A stretch of DNA of 64,000 nucleotides from NCBI GenBank assembly GCA_963662175.1, contig OY759215.1, positions 10,157,079 through 10,221,078 on the forward strand, written 5' to 3'. The translations under genes were made by a program, and so were the position numbers. The notes beneath the pieces are model-generated. The model worked only from the letters and a program-made list of their open reading frames with translations. It was not told where the DNA came from and made no database searches. Shown piece after piece: positions 38,601 through 46,379 of the stretch (position 1 is its first letter; every line of letters starts with the position of its first letter). The DNA comes from Aradus depressus (taxonomy: Eukaryota; Arthropoda; Insecta; Hemiptera; Aradidae).

Positions 38601-39660
38601 TTTTACACCCTCAAGAAAATTAGTTTTCTGAATATTGAGAAAAATATGAACATTTGTTGGGAAAAAAACATTCTTTCTAAATAAAGAGTTCTTTATATAA
38701 AAGAGAAATATTTAATGTGAAGATGGCTGATGATTGAGAAGTGACAAAATAAAAATATAGTCTAACCTCTCACAGATTTTATTAATTTATTTTATGCTAG
38801 CCGGCTTTCGGGGTTTCCCTCATCATAATGCAGTCTGATAAAACATTCAAAAGAAAATTACAATTCAAAAAACAAATAAATAATTCATTATCAGACTGTC
38901 TGGTGATGAGGGCAACCTCGAATGCCGGATAGCATAAAATAAATTAATAAAATCTGTGAGACGACAGACTGTATTTTTATTTTCCAACCTGGGAGAGAAT
39001 TATTTCGAAATGCTAGCCGAAAATAAATTAAGTCTCTCGTCTCTCACTGTCCTCTCTCCCCCTCTTGAAAACAATACGAATTAACGAGGTTTTTAAGCTG
39101 GAAATACGAATTATAAGACATTTTAAGTGACCTCGAGCATAAAAATAATACGAATTACCGAGGGGTCCGAAATGCATTGTTTTTATACCACTTATCGGGA
39201 TTTTCTCTGGGGACCGGCAAATTTGTACGAATTAGCCAGAAATACGAATAATCGGGATACGAAATATCGGGATTCCACTGTATAAGTTTGGGTTATAGAC
39301 ACCATAGATCGGGTATTTTTCTATTGTGATTCCTATAAATTCTTATATTAGGGATTAAGTCTATACAACGAAACAACTTGGCTCCAACTCTTTATAGATG
39401 TAGTGTTTTTCAATCTTCAAACTTTATATAAATATAAAATAACTCTTTATTGTCAATACAGATGTGCACCGCAGTCCAAATTTGAGGTGTGCAAGAACTC
39501 GACGTTCATCCCGGTGTCTGACATTCTGGAACTGAAGAACGAAGGAGGAACCTCTCCGACAGCGCCACTCTGGGTCAACACTCTCATCCTCCTTCTCTTC
39601 CTGCTAACCTTCCGTCTCCTCGGATACATCGTCCTCAGGTACTTCAGACGACCAAAGTGA
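9944..39660 (+). CDS. ABCG (white-type) half-transporter, 13 exons, 5' end missing
   Basis: ABC half-transporter with the ABCG order: N-terminal ATPase domain, then a six-helix membrane domain. Half-transporters of this family work as dimers and export lipids, sterols, pigments or hormones; the substrate is not readable here. Exons: 9944-10104, 17030-17199, 19745-19850, 26079-26179, 27096-27171, 28452-28631, 31148-31315, 31879-32022, 33541-33677, 34695-34902, 36626-36840, 38387-38595, 39462-39660. All junctions are GT-AG and all phases join without a stop, giving about 690 residues. Visible motifs: Walker A GPSGCGKTTL, Q-loop YVLQQD, signature [10 protein letters not shown], Walker [15 protein letters not shown] and H-loop [11 protein letters not shown]. 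The start codon lies in an exon I did not find, because no in-frame ATG precedes the ATPase core. The first visible exon begins on a third codon base, so the missing exon ends with two codon bases. The TMD reminds me of Drosophila CG5853-like ABCG proteins, but that is from memory. The linker between domains is about 150 residues, longer than in ABCG1/4. Confidence 0.95.
10221..11053 (+). mobile_element. Internally deleted mariner element
   Basis: Bounded by inverted ends TACGAGGTGTATTAAAAAAG and ACACACCTCGTA, with TA at each end as target duplication. Inside, a transposase N-terminal piece ([20 protein letters not shown]) runs into the catalytic part ([38 protein letters not shown]). Then, after a frameshift, comes the C-terminus ([17 protein letters not shown]...GDYFDGD). 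The middle, including the first catalytic Asp, is gone, so about 830 bp remain of roughly 1.3 kb. Not autonomous. It is inserted in a family-B repeat, in ABCG intron 1. Confidence 0.9.
11054..11345 (+). repeat. Family-B interspersed repeat, target of the mariner
   Basis: Continues directly after the mariner end with TGTCTGTGAACACGATAACT, ATCGAAATTTAATATAATGA and GGGGAAGTACATTGTCGTCG. The left flank of the mariner (TGTATGTCTGTCCGTA) is the other half. A second fragment of the family is at 11690-11830. Confidence 0.75.
12602..12890 (+). repeat. tRNA-derived SINE, diverged
   Basis: Head fragment GGCGCCTCTAGTACAGAGAT and degenerate B-box GTGTTCGAAATAC, then body (AATGTCAGGTACTCGTTAAG, GTCGGGCTCATGTCCACCAG) and tail GGGCATGAGTCACAA. 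Confidence 0.8.
13446..13720 (-). repeat. tRNA-derived SINE, head degraded
   Basis: Tail to body in minus orientation from TGATCCATGCCCGGGCTTTA to TTTGAACCCGAGAACTTGAG; the outer head is lost. Confidence 0.83.
13950..14150 (+). repeat. tRNA-derived SINE, 3' half
   Basis: Body and tail only: TTAAGCGATGGTCCCGAGCC to GGGCATGAGTCATAAAACCT. It lies 230 bp from the oppositely oriented copy at 13446. Confidence 0.83.
14655..14765 (+). repeat. tRNA-derived SINE, internal fragment
   Basis: Contains CTCGGCCGAGGTCC, ATCTGGAAGGTGAAAAAAAC and CCGTCCTTCAGATGGGACGT, then breaks off into unrelated sequence. Nearby, at 14881-14940, a 30-bp segment (ACGAATTCTCTTCCAATATG) is tandemly duplicated. Confidence 0.75.
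15113..15420 (+). repeat. tRNA-derived SINE, near full length
   Basis: Head GAGGGTGCCGGTAGCTTGCT, B-box GAGTTCGAAACCAGAC, full body and tail ending GTCACAATAACGAAC. Confidence 0.88.
15775..16155. repeat. Four-copy cluster of a 90-110-bp unit, one inverted
   Basis: The unit CTATTTAAGCTTCATTGCTA...TATTCGAAATGATAATAAAC appears three times in plus orientation (about 15870, 15980, 16085) and once inverted at its left (about 15780-15860). Copies are separated by (TA)n. The inverted pair could form a long hairpin. No coding content; in ABCG intron 1. Confidence 0.85.
16540..16610 (-). repeat. Possible second tRNA-derived repeat head
   Basis: In reverse, GAGGTGGGTTCGAATTCCAG resembles a pol III B-box (GGTTCGANTCC). 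It is not part of the main SINE family and too incomplete to call a tRNA. Confidence 0.35.
17030..17199 (+). CDS. ABCG exon: Walker A to Q-loop
   Basis: Begins after TTTTTTTGCAG and supplies the rest of the P-loop ([12 protein letters not shown]) and the Q-loop stretch [19 protein letters not shown]. It ends at a phase-0 donor GTGAGT. Confidence 0.95.
17200..19744 (+). other. ABCG intron 2
   Basis: At 17768-17820 there is a degenerate tRNA-like half (AAAGTGGTTAGCATCGTTGT). At 18157-18235 lies a solo copy of the 54.2-kb fold-back unit, with CTGAAGA-hairpin-CGAAAG. At 19500-19600 is the 3' tail of the Jockey-type element also present at 56.7 kb. No exon. Confidence 0.5.
19745..19850 (+). CDS. 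ABCG exon: helical subdomain of the ATPase
   Basis: Acceptor TTTTTAG, donor GTAAGT. It encodes [17 protein letters not shown] and then [16 protein letters not shown], the helical region before the signature motif. Phase 0 in, phase 1 out. Confidence 0.93.
20590..20930 (-). pseudogene. Non-LTR reverse transcriptase fragment (R1/Jockey-type)
   Basis: The minus frame reads [23 protein letters not shown] and [18 protein letters not shown], the thumb-region signature of R1/Jockey-type reverse transcriptases. Only about 100 codons remain and both ends are truncated. The frame is lost after LRPPGH. Transposon relic inside ABCG intron 3. Confidence 0.82.
21395..21545. repeat. Dispersed G-rich repeat, copy 1
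   Basis: Shares TTGAAGTCTCCATTAAGAGG-CCACTTTAT and flanking GTGACCTT with 23280-23400. Class unknown. Confidence 0.5.
21745..22190 (+). pseudogene. Jockey-type LINE: RT C-terminus and 3' end
   Basis: [20 protein letters not shown] and [11 protein letters not shown] match the region after the RT domain in Jockey-type elements. After a frameshift, [20 protein letters not shown] and [18 protein letters not shown] give the C-terminus. The tail ends with TAAATAAATAAA. Broken by a frameshift and stops. Confidence 0.8.
22215..22445 (-). repeat. tRNA-derived SINE, partial
   Basis: Body in minus orientation (ATCGCCTACTATCAGAGCGC to AGGGCCTCGGCCGGATTCAT); the head is lost. Confidence 0.8.
22812..23053 (+). 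repeat. tRNA-derived SINE, head missing
   Basis: Starts inside the body at TTTTTATCTGAGAGGTGAAA and runs to the tail ATTCACAATAACTAACTG. Confidence 0.83.
23280..23425. repeat. Dispersed G-rich repeat, copy 2
   Basis: Second copy of the segment at 21395-21545 (TTGAAGTCTCCATTAAGAGA followed by CCACTTTAT). Confidence 0.5.
24030..24470 (+). repeat. Family-B interspersed repeat
   Basis: Good copy including the left end (AAATTCGATGCGGAGTTTTC, TTGTTTTCCCACCTCCAGAT), two internal modules with ATCGACAC and the G-rich segment, and the right end GGGGAAGTAAATATCTGGTG-ATTCACCG. Confidence 0.8.
25430..25763. mobile_element. hAT-like non-autonomous element
   Basis: Ends are CAGTGCCGGCCCGCGGCAAG and, inverted, CAGGGCCGGCCCTACCATAG, the CAGNGCCGG type of terminus frequent in hAT elements. 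The right end has CpG-rich palindromes (GGCGCCCCCTGGAACTCGGC, GAGCGGCCGCTC). No transposase. The 8-bp target duplication is not clear. Confidence 0.55.
26079..26179 (+). CDS. ABCG exon: signature motif and Walker B
   Basis: Acceptor TGTTGCAG, donor GTGAGT. It encodes [20 protein letters not shown] and then the Walker B strand ending LMLLD. A canonical LSGGE signature with an intact catalytic region argues for a functional ATPase. Confidence 0.95.
26600..26650. repeat. (TA)n microsatellite
   Basis: About 50 bp of uninterrupted TA directly at the border of the Tc1-like relic, consistent with the TA target preference of that group. Confidence 0.9.
26648..27045 (-). mobile_element. Tc1-like element relic with transposase C-terminus
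   Basis: Inverted ends: CCTTCTCAAAATTAACGCAC at the left and GTGCGTTAATTCTGAGCAGG at the right. On the minus strand a Tc1-type transposase C-terminus is readable in two frames: [10 protein letters not shown], then [19 protein letters not shown] and a stop. The rest of the gene is deleted, leaving about 400 bp. In ABCG intron 4. Confidence 0.75.
27096..27171 (+). CDS. ABCG exon: D-loop
   Basis: Short exon after CTTCTCAG. It begins with [15 protein letters not shown], which contains the Walker B glutamate and the D-loop, and ends at GTAACG with one base of a glycine codon. Confidence 0.93.
27835..27905 (+). repeat. tRNA-like fragment
   Basis: GTAGCTCAGCCGGCTGCC followed by TTATAAATTCGAAC resembles a SINE/tRNA head but has no intact cloverleaf. 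Confidence 0.3.
28110..28330 (-). repeat. tRNA-derived SINE, head missing
   Basis: From GTTAGTTATTGTGACTCATG through CATATCGCCTTCCACCAAAG to the GGGACCATCGCCAGACCATC area. It ends 120 bp before an ABCG exon. Confidence 0.83.
28452..28631 (+). CDS. ABCG exon: H-loop and end of ATPase
   Basis: Encodes [20 protein letters not shown], then [13 protein letters not shown] and HYNPADFI. This gives the switch histidine and the conserved end of the ABCG nucleotide-binding domain. Acceptor TGTCCAG, donor GTAAGT. Confidence 0.95.
29385..29620 (-). repeat. tRNA-derived SINE, head missing
   Basis: GTTAGTTATTGTGACTCATG then CCCGGGCTTTAACTATGAGG to GACGACGTGCTGAAAGTTTT. Confidence 0.83.
30860..31075 (-). 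repeat. tRNA-derived SINE, tail missing
   Basis: Body from CCTAAATTTTTATTCACCTA to an intact reversed head (GGGTTTCGAACCCATGATCT, CCACTGAGCTACAGG, CCCTC). It ends about 70 bp before an ABCG exon. Confidence 0.87.
31148..31315 (+). CDS. ABCG exon: inter-domain linker 1
   Basis: Acceptor GTTATAG, donor GTAGGT. It encodes a charged stretch ([20 protein letters not shown]) followed by a Tyr/Asn-rich segment. This linker shows no motif. Phases 1 in and 1 out are consistent with both neighbours. Confidence 0.88.
31545..31800 (+). pseudogene. Jockey-type LINE C-terminal relic
   Basis: [32 protein letters not shown] and SCFHPKNRP match the C-terminal region seen at about 21.9 kb; stops and frame changes are present. 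In ABCG intron 7. Confidence 0.65.
31879..32022 (+). CDS. ABCG exon: inter-domain linker 2
   Basis: Acceptor TTTATAG, donor GTAAGT, open through 47 codons in the expected phase. Low-complexity linker containing [15 protein letters not shown]; no known motif. Confidence 0.85.
32060..32253 (+). repeat. tRNA-derived SINE, partial
   Basis: Lacks the head; TTTTTATCTGGGAGGTGAAA to GTCACAATAACTAACATA, with a deletion in the middle. Confidence 0.8.
32476..32765 (+). repeat. tRNA-derived SINE, diverged
   Basis: Head GGGGCGCCGGCCTACCTACT, body AAGCGATGGTCCCAAGTCTG and CCGGTACTCGTTAAAGACCC; the tail is degenerate. Confidence 0.78.
32983..33243. repeat. Fold-back repeat, about 75-bp arms
   Basis: Left arm AACAACGAGGAGAAACCTTG...AACTCAGGATCCTAGAAAGT; right arm its complement (CTTGGATCCTGAGTTATC...TTTTCTCCTCGTTGTTGTA). 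About 105 bp of unrelated loop. It lies about 300 bp before an ABCG exon. Confidence 0.85.
33541..33677 (+). CDS. ABCG exon: Ser/Asp-rich linker 3
   Basis: Acceptor GGTATCAG, donor GTAGCC. It encodes an acidic and serine-rich stretch ([16 protein letters not shown]), possibly a phosphorylated linker, and then [10 protein letters not shown], the typical entry into the ABCG membrane domain. Confidence 0.9.
34695..34902 (+). CDS. ABCG exon: membrane helices 1-2
   Basis: Encodes [15 protein letters not shown], helix 1 ([18 protein letters not shown]) and helix 2 ([20 protein letters not shown]). Acceptor GTGGATAG, donor GTAAGT. Confidence 0.94.
35798..36090 (+). repeat. tRNA-derived SINE, near full length
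   Basis: Head CGGGCGCCGATAGCTTAGAG, B-box GGGTTCGTAACTCGG, body and tail AGCATGAGTCACAATAG. A C20-type homopolymer lies upstream at about 35591. Confidence 0.88.
36626..36840 (+). CDS. ABCG exon: membrane helices 3-4
   Basis: Begins [20 protein letters not shown], the conserved ABCG segment between helices 2 and 3. It continues through [14 protein letters not shown] and [18 protein letters not shown]. Acceptor GTTGCAG, donor GTAAGT, phase 0 out. Confidence 0.95.
36841..38386 (+). other. ABCG intron 11
   Basis: At 37155-37183 a solo CTGAAGA-hairpin-CGAAAG motif. In the following 350 bp the minus strand contains [14 protein letters not shown], which could be a decayed GIY-YIG-like endonuclease stretch of a Penelope-like element; this is weak. 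The rest is AT-rich. Confidence 0.4.
38387..38595 (+). CDS. ABCG exon: membrane helices 4-5
   Basis: Encodes [20 protein letters not shown], the helix-5 segment and [20 protein letters not shown], then [15 protein letters not shown]. Acceptor CTTGCAG, donor GTATGT; two bases of an Arg codon are left over and completed in the last exon. Confidence 0.95.
38747..38984. repeat. Fold-back with hammerhead-like motif in each arm
   Basis: About 95-bp arms: left AGATTTTATTAATTTATTTT-ATGCTAGCCGG, right its complement. Reading outward from the loop, each arm has TGATGAGGG, a GNRA-type hairpin (GGGCAACC in the right arm) and CGAA(A/T)GCCGG. In ABCG intron 12. Confidence 0.85.
39462..39660 (+). CDS. ABCG last exon: cysteine loop and helix 6, stop TGA
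   Basis: Encodes an extracellular loop with two cysteines ([10 protein letters not shown]), helix 6 ([18 protein letters not shown]) and the basic tail LRYFRRPK followed by TGA at 39658-39660. This is the normal ABCG ending. Confidence 0.95.
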
Positions 39661-39915
39661 AACTATCCCTTCTCCCTCTTCACAAACATTGGCTGTGTCT
39701 TTTATTATTATTATTATTATTACTACTACTATTGTTTTGAAACCCCCCTCTCCTTTCCTCCAAGTGTGTCGCCGCTAAGAGTGCCTTTTTCATGAACGCT
39801 GTGCCAAGACTTTATACATTTTCTTAGGGGGGTAGATTTATTTTTTATCCTTCCTCAACTTTTAACTTGTGTTCCATTTTTTTTATTTTTATTTTTATTT
39901 TATTATTATTTTTGT

Positions 39916-40072
39916 TCAACGCTTAACTAAGGGCGTGATTTTACCACCTCTACTATAGGGATAACAATAGCCCTTAAGCGGAAAAGAGATAGCTGGAGGC
40001 AAAGTACCAAGTTCCCAGAATACTAGAAGATTAACTTGGGTCTGCTGACACATCCCTAGTTAAGCGTTAATG
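39916..40072. repeat. Possible short MITE in the ABCG 3' flank
   Basis: TCAACGCTTAACTAAGGG and, inverted at the other end, CCCTAGTTAAGCGTTA enclose about 155 bp of less AT-rich DNA. The end similarity is 16-17 bp with few mismatches; no clear target duplication. Confidence 0.4.
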
Positions 40073-40089
40073 CACATTGTTCTAATATA

Positions 40090-40153
<64 letters not shown>

Positions 40154-40508
40154 GTAATTTTGTGATGGTTTCGATGTTTCCTGTGTGAAATTCCACTTCT
40201 GTACAACAAAATAACTAAACACTTTTCTTACCCTTCTACCTGTCGCAGTTCATTTCATAAGAGGGATTCAGTTTCAAAACGAATGAGGTCAAAACAGAAA
40301 GAAGAAGTTTCAGAAGAAGGTACTAGGAATTTAAGGACTTAACCCTCAAGTAATTACGATAGCCTTCCCAGTATGGTAAACGAGCGAGGTTATCCAGCTT
40401 CCTTGCCATTTGATGTGCTTCATTTTGTTTGGTACCAAGTAAATTGCATGCCGCATTACGTTCCAGCGCCCTTCAATGCAATTTAGTGTAAAAAAGATTA
40501 CGTTTTGA

Positions 40509-40601
40509 ACAAAATTCACAATATTCTGATTCCTCGCTATTGAAATTATATAGTTACTACAGTATTTCAATAGCGAGGAATCAGAATATTGTCAATTTTG
40601 T
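40509..40601. repeat. Short fold-back, 37-bp arms
   Basis: ACAATATTCTGATTCCTCGC...and its near-exact complement separated by about 18 bp. It could form a stable hairpin in an ABCG 3' UTR transcript. Confidence 0.85.
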
Positions 40602-41171
40602 ATATATACATATCAAACTAATTTTTTTTTTTTTTTTGATAAATGCGTTTTGAAATTGAACTTCTCACGTAACGAACGCGGTCCATTTAATTGATGATAC
40701 TGATTGTGGTTACAATCTCGGATGATCACAATACTTTTTACATTTATGATATTAACTTTGTTTTATTCATGAAGAAATTAAAACAATTAAAAAATATAGA
40801 CGCTAAGCAGTAAGTACTTTTGAACACTTTGGGTTAAAGAGTCTCTCATTTTCAAGTATCCAATAATTTTCATGTTCTAACTTAACTTCATTCTCACCAT
40901 TTATTTCTCGCCGTTGGAGTCAAGGTTCGTTCAAAAGTTACGTTCTGAACATACGAAAGGACTTGCAAGTACAATGTGACTCGTTCGTCACAATAAAACA
41001 ATTTTCAAGAAAAATTATATCGGCTAAACATGAATAAAAAAAATTTTGACGTGTAAAAAGTGTGTAGTTATTTTGTTATTTAGCATGTATTAATCGAAAA
41101 AGAAGTTATGTATATAGGATATATATATATATTATATTAAATATAATATATTATATTATTAACTAAACTAT

Positions 41172-41234
41172 TATAAACTAAACATACAAAATATAATATA
41201 TATATATATTATATTTTGTATGTTTAGTCTATAA
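41172..41234. repeat. AT-rich hairpin
   Basis: ATAAACTAAACATACAAAAT and complement around a TA core; near-perfect 30-bp arms. Confidence 0.8.
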
Positions 41235-44200
41235 GAAACATACCAGAACTACTACTAAGTTTTGTCGATCTTAATGAAATCCAAAAACTATCACCTTTCA
41301 ACATAATGTTGGCCCCGGGTATGAACACATTTTCCTTCATAAGCATAAATAATCACATAATTTTCATTCTTAAAATACAAAAAAAAAAAAAAAATTGTTG
41401 TAGAAACTGGTTCAACAACGAAGGGAATCCAATAGATAAAGTTAAAGAAACAATCTCAGGCTTTACTTCATTTTTTCATTACGACAAACCATGTGATTTA
41501 TTTTTGTCATTTTATTTTTTTAAATATATTTTAAAATCATGAAATTGGTTCAAGTTCATAAAGAAAATTTATTTTTTATAATTAACTCTGAACACATCAT
41601 GGACAAGCTATAGATATGTTATTTTTTGCATAGAATTTAAAATATCCCACCTGTTCTCTTCTAAATATACGACAATATTAGTAATTGAGGAAATTGTTCT
41701 TTTGGCCCTTTTTTTTTCTTTTCTACAACAAATATTAAAACAAATATATTTTTCAAAAGCTACTGGCCTGCCAGAATTTTCAACTCTCTTTTAGAGTGAA
41801 ATTCAGTGTTTCAATTTATATTATATAAGGACTCTGTACTGCCTTTTTCATTTTCTTTTCGTGGAAAAAAAAAAAAAAAAATTAAATAAATAAAAAAATC
41901 TTTTTGTCTTGATATTTTATTGATTTGATTTTGTAAAAAAAAAAGTAAGAATACTGAATTTTTTTTTATATACATAGAATTTAGATTTCTATTTATCTTT
42001 AGCATGATAAATGCTTCAAATGTGATCGAATATCTAATTGTATTACTAATTTGTATATTAATATACTTTTTATTTGATGATTAAAATTTAAGAATTAAAT
42101 ATATATATATATATATATATAAACAAAAAGTTAAATATGTAATATAAGTATATATTTGTTGTTAGGATAGGTATCACTGTTTTATAAAATTTATATATAT
42201 ATATATATATATGATAATATATAAAATACATTTATATAATATATAAATATTTATGTATACACCCCGTGCTGGTCCAATGTAACATATATTGTTGTGTATA
42301 GATGTACAAAGTCTGCAAACCAGTCCAAAATGTGGACCTTACTAAAACCTAAGACACTTCACTTTATATGTAATAAATAGTCATATTTGTTACTGTAATT
42401 TATTATATATATTTTTTTTTATTCATGTATTTTATGTAAATGGATTAATTTTTTTTTTTTTTTTTTACTAACCTTTAGTTAATTTTTTCTATTATTTAGT
42501 AGATACAGTCGGTACTTTCCCTATAATTACTAAAATAAATAACTCAAATGATTCCTCTCATAATCAGTTACTATTTTTATTTATTATTATTATTTTTTTA
42601 CTATTTAGTGAACTGTACATTATAACAATACTATTTGATATTTTATGCCCAATCATATATTTTATATTTAAAAATATATATATATCATTTTTTATTAATC
42701 AGACGCTATAATTGCTGTAATGTTAAAAAATATATTTCCCAGCTTTCTTTTTGAGTTATTTAAAATGATCTTACATTTTTTTTTTTTTTTTTTCCTTTAT
42801 TACCTACTCATTATATAAATATGGTCAATTCCACGCCAAAAGAAATGCAAACTCCAACTTCCGTCAAGGTTATTTTTGAAATTTTGGTATAAAGTAGAAT
42901 TAGTTGGGATATAATTTTGTACATTTTCTCATCTTAAAGATAAATGTTGTATTTTAATGAAATATTTTAATAAAATATTCATATCTCCTTTACAAATCGT
43001 CTCACGTTTTATCTACGAGACTTCGTTTGGTTCGCATGAAATGTTGTTCGATAAAATATATTTTTTTAAATAAGTATTACTGATATCTATAGTTTTTAAA
43101 ATTATTTTTTTTCAAGTTAATTTTTCACATGTTAAAAAATATGTTCTTTTATACGTTTTTGTTCTTTATTCCACGAATTTTAAATGGCAGGATGAACTGA
43201 AAGCAACCCTTCTTAATTTAGCACATATGAATGTTTTAATGTTGAAGAAACGAGGCTCTAATGTCATGCCACTGTATAATAGAACAAGCTGACATTTTTT
43301 TCTGTACGTTTAAATGAGCTTCTATTTTTAAGAAAAAATAAAAATAATCCTTCAGTTTTTCATATATTTTTTTAACTCATACTTTTGAAAAACTAATTTG
43401 GAGAATATGATTCTATAACTTAGGTATGTTTAATATGTCCAAATACATTTTTGCTATTTGTGATATAGTGGAAAACGAATATAAAAAAAAGTTTAAAATG
43501 TATATTCTCTAGATTCACAAAATTGTATACATATAATCATCTACCAGTTTCGCTTGGAATGGTTTCGCAAACCATCGTCAAAACAAAATTCAAAAGTGAC
43601 TTTTATACGTAATAATAATTAATGTTTGGACCATAAAACTGCTATAAAAAGTAAAGGAGATGTATATTTTAATAAAATAACTCTTTGTAAAATTGAAAAT
43701 TACAAACCATGAAAGTTTTGGCGAAATCCAAATTTCTGTCCCAACGCGTTTTATAATGCTTTATTTTATACAATTATATTCCAAGAATTTTAAAGAAAAT
43801 CCATGATTTTTGTTTTTGGCTTGGAATAGTACATATATATAGTTTTTTTTTTCGACTATAAAGAAGACAAGATGATGAAGCCTAGTCGTTTAGTGTTTTT
43901 ATTTTTCTTTAGCAAATTAGTTAAATATTTATTTTTCCAAATTCTAATTATGTATGCGCTTTAGTAGAAAAAGTAAATAAATCTCATTTTTGGGTCTAGA
44001 TCTCAAGGAAAAATCTTTTAATTTAATATAAAAAGAAATACTGTATATCCGTTAATATAACTGCTTTTAAAAATATATATATTTTAAAGTTATATATATA
44101 TATATTTTTTTTTGTATGAGAGTCAAGAGTTTTTTTTTTAATTTATAAGACTTACTATTTTATTTATATTATGTATATTTAAAAATAATAGGGGAAAAAA

Positions 44201-44454
44201 TACTAGCTATTATGACTTTCTTTTTCCTAGACTGTAAAGTTTATGTTCTTTTTTTTATTACTATTATTATTTTTTTTTAGTTTTTAAATAGTATTTTTCA
44301 TCACCTTTTTTTCTTAATCTGTGTATAAAATAATATATTTGTCAAATGTTTGTAAATATACTTTTGAATAGATTATTTTATTGAATATACTTATTTTTCT
44401 TGTCCTCTTTTTCTCATTCTATGCTTCCCGCATTTCTTATTAGGAGGGCTCCCT

Positions 44455-44530
44455 CCCACAGTTGAGCTAACAGGGAAGGGATAAGAGCATTTGATGCTTA
44501 GGTCCCTGGGTGGACACAACAGCCCCACGA
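44455..44530. repeat. Dispersed repeat shared with 60477-60560
   Basis: CAGTTGAGCTAACAGGGAAG, GGATAAGAGCATTTGATGCT and TAGGTCCCTGGGTGGACACA match the second copy with few differences. Both join SINE-like ACTCCCA(C/G)AG, so it may be an alternative SINE tail. Confidence 0.6.
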
Positions 44531-44988
44531 AAATATATATTTACCTAATGTTGAGTTTGTGTATTGGTATAAATTATAGAGATTTTCTGAATCATCTGCC
44601 CAGTGCAAGAGACTTCAAGAGATCTCGAAAAAGAAAGTAATATTAAATATTAACCATAAAAAAAAATATATATATATATATTTCATATCTTTCTTTATAT
44701 AAATGGGCATTTCTGTACCAAATGGTCGATTTTAGATTGGATTTGAAGAAAAGTTTGATTGAACTGAGTAACTTTATGCTTTTCAGATCAATGATTATCA
44801 TCCATCGAATGCATTTTATTTATTTCGTGAGAAATAAACCATTTAATAGTTGAATCATTTGAATTATAAAGAAATTATCAAAAAAGTATTTTTACTGTTA
44901 ACATTTTATATTATTTCCTATAATAGCGCCACTTCTAAAGGACCATTTTTTTTGAAAATCAATAGAGAATATGCTATGGGGTATATGA

Positions 44989-45348
44989 ACTTATGACATT
45001 TTACAACATCCGTTACATTTATTAAAAGTGATTGAAGTAGAAGAAGATACCGGTGAACTAACTCCTAATATAATTTTAAATAAATTAATAAATGAAACAC
45101 CAAGAGAAAAAAAAATTCCTTATTTAAGCATAATGCAATATAATCATCATCATTATCAAATATATTGATTACATTTTCGAGATTATATCAAAGCAAATTT
45201 TCACGCCCTCCAAACTGCAGCAATATTACCAAATATTGGGAAATTGAAGCCACTATCTGAAAATTTTAATATAAATAGTTATAAGTATTACATAATTAAA
45301 TGTGAATTTAATAATACCTTACTTATTATTGATTTTTTAATATGGTAA
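44989..45348 (+). pseudogene. Unidentified coding relic with one TGA
   Basis: 120 codons open except for TGA at 45166-45168, unusual in such AT-rich DNA. It contains HPLHLLKVIEVEEDTGELTP, IPYLSIMQYNHHHYQIY and FRDYIKANFHALQTAAILPN. I do not recognise it. It runs into the left arm of the 45.3-kb palindrome. It may be a transposon ORF remnant or a lost exon. Confidence 0.35.
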
Positions 45349-45820
45349 ATAAAGGCAATTAGGTTTATTTGTTTTCAATAATACTTTATTTATATCCTTA
45401 GACGTTTCGACTTACAAGTAATTTTCAATTCCAAATACAGATTAATCATAATTTATTTTTCCATTCCTATATTCTACAACAGGAATGTCGTCAATTTTAT
45501 ATATTATTTCACATTATCTAAAATAAAACCTTACATCTTTCATAAAAAACAATATTAAAAATAATTTTCATAATTTATATTTTTAATATTGTTTTTTATG
45601 AAAGATGTAAGGTTTTATTTTAGATAATGTGAAATAATAAATAAAATTGACGACATTCCTGTTGTAGAATATAGGAATGGAAAAATAAATTATGATTAAT
45701 CTGTATTTGAAATTGAAAATGACTTGTAAGTCGAAACGTCTAAGGATATAAATAAAGTATTATTGAAAATAAATATATCTAATTGCCTATATTTACCATA
45801 TTAAAAAATCAATATAAGTA
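45311..45820. repeat. Near-perfect 510-bp palindrome
   Basis: Arms of about 240 bp (left from TTGATTTTTTAATATGGTAA to ACAATATTAAAAATA) with a loop of about 20 bp. They differ at only a few positions. Each arm includes GTCGAAACGTCTAAGG in outward orientation. A young inverted duplication or fold-back element; no ORF inside. Confidence 0.92.
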
Positions 45821-46379
45821 TTAAAAAAAATATATATATATATATATTTTTCACATAAAAATATTTTACCGAGTGAATCAGCGTCATGTCTAAAGGAAAA
45901 AATCCATAGGCAGAGGATGTAGTATTGTAACCTTTCGTCTTCAACTGGGCTCGAATTTTGTTCTAGAACACACAATGGGTAGATTTAATTATCACAATAT
46001 TATTACTGTATCATTTGTTAGTATTATAATATATTACTGTTTACATATTTGAAGGGACCTAAGATTAAGTAGCTGCATAATGAAAATAATTTAACAAAAA
46101 ATAAATAAATTTAAAAGAAAGCTTACATAGAGTTAAATACAGTTTGCAATTTCTCCGTTTACTCTTCTTATCTTAGGTCGGTTAGAAATTGCAATAACTT
46201 AAATCTGAGAGCAGGATTCTACTTGCAGCAAATCTTAAGAACATATGTCAAACTTTAACTCACAAGATAACGAAAAAAAAAAAAAAAAAAAACAAGAACG
46301 TAGAGGTTCCTGTTCATTTGGACCTCTTAAATTATGAAATTTAATTTAATTTGTTTTTCTATTAATGAAGGAAACTTAC

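Larger units (their letters stand above)
39661..44420 (+). other. ABCG 3' flank/3' UTR: AT-rich, no gene seen
   Basis: Extremely AT-rich DNA after the ABCG stop, with TTATTA and TATA runs, including a long (TA)n tract near 40084-40152. Many AATAAA words occur, so the polyadenylation site cannot be chosen by eye. It holds fold-backs at 40509 and 41172, and short ORFs that look random. I see no coding exon with splice sites. Confidence 0.5.
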
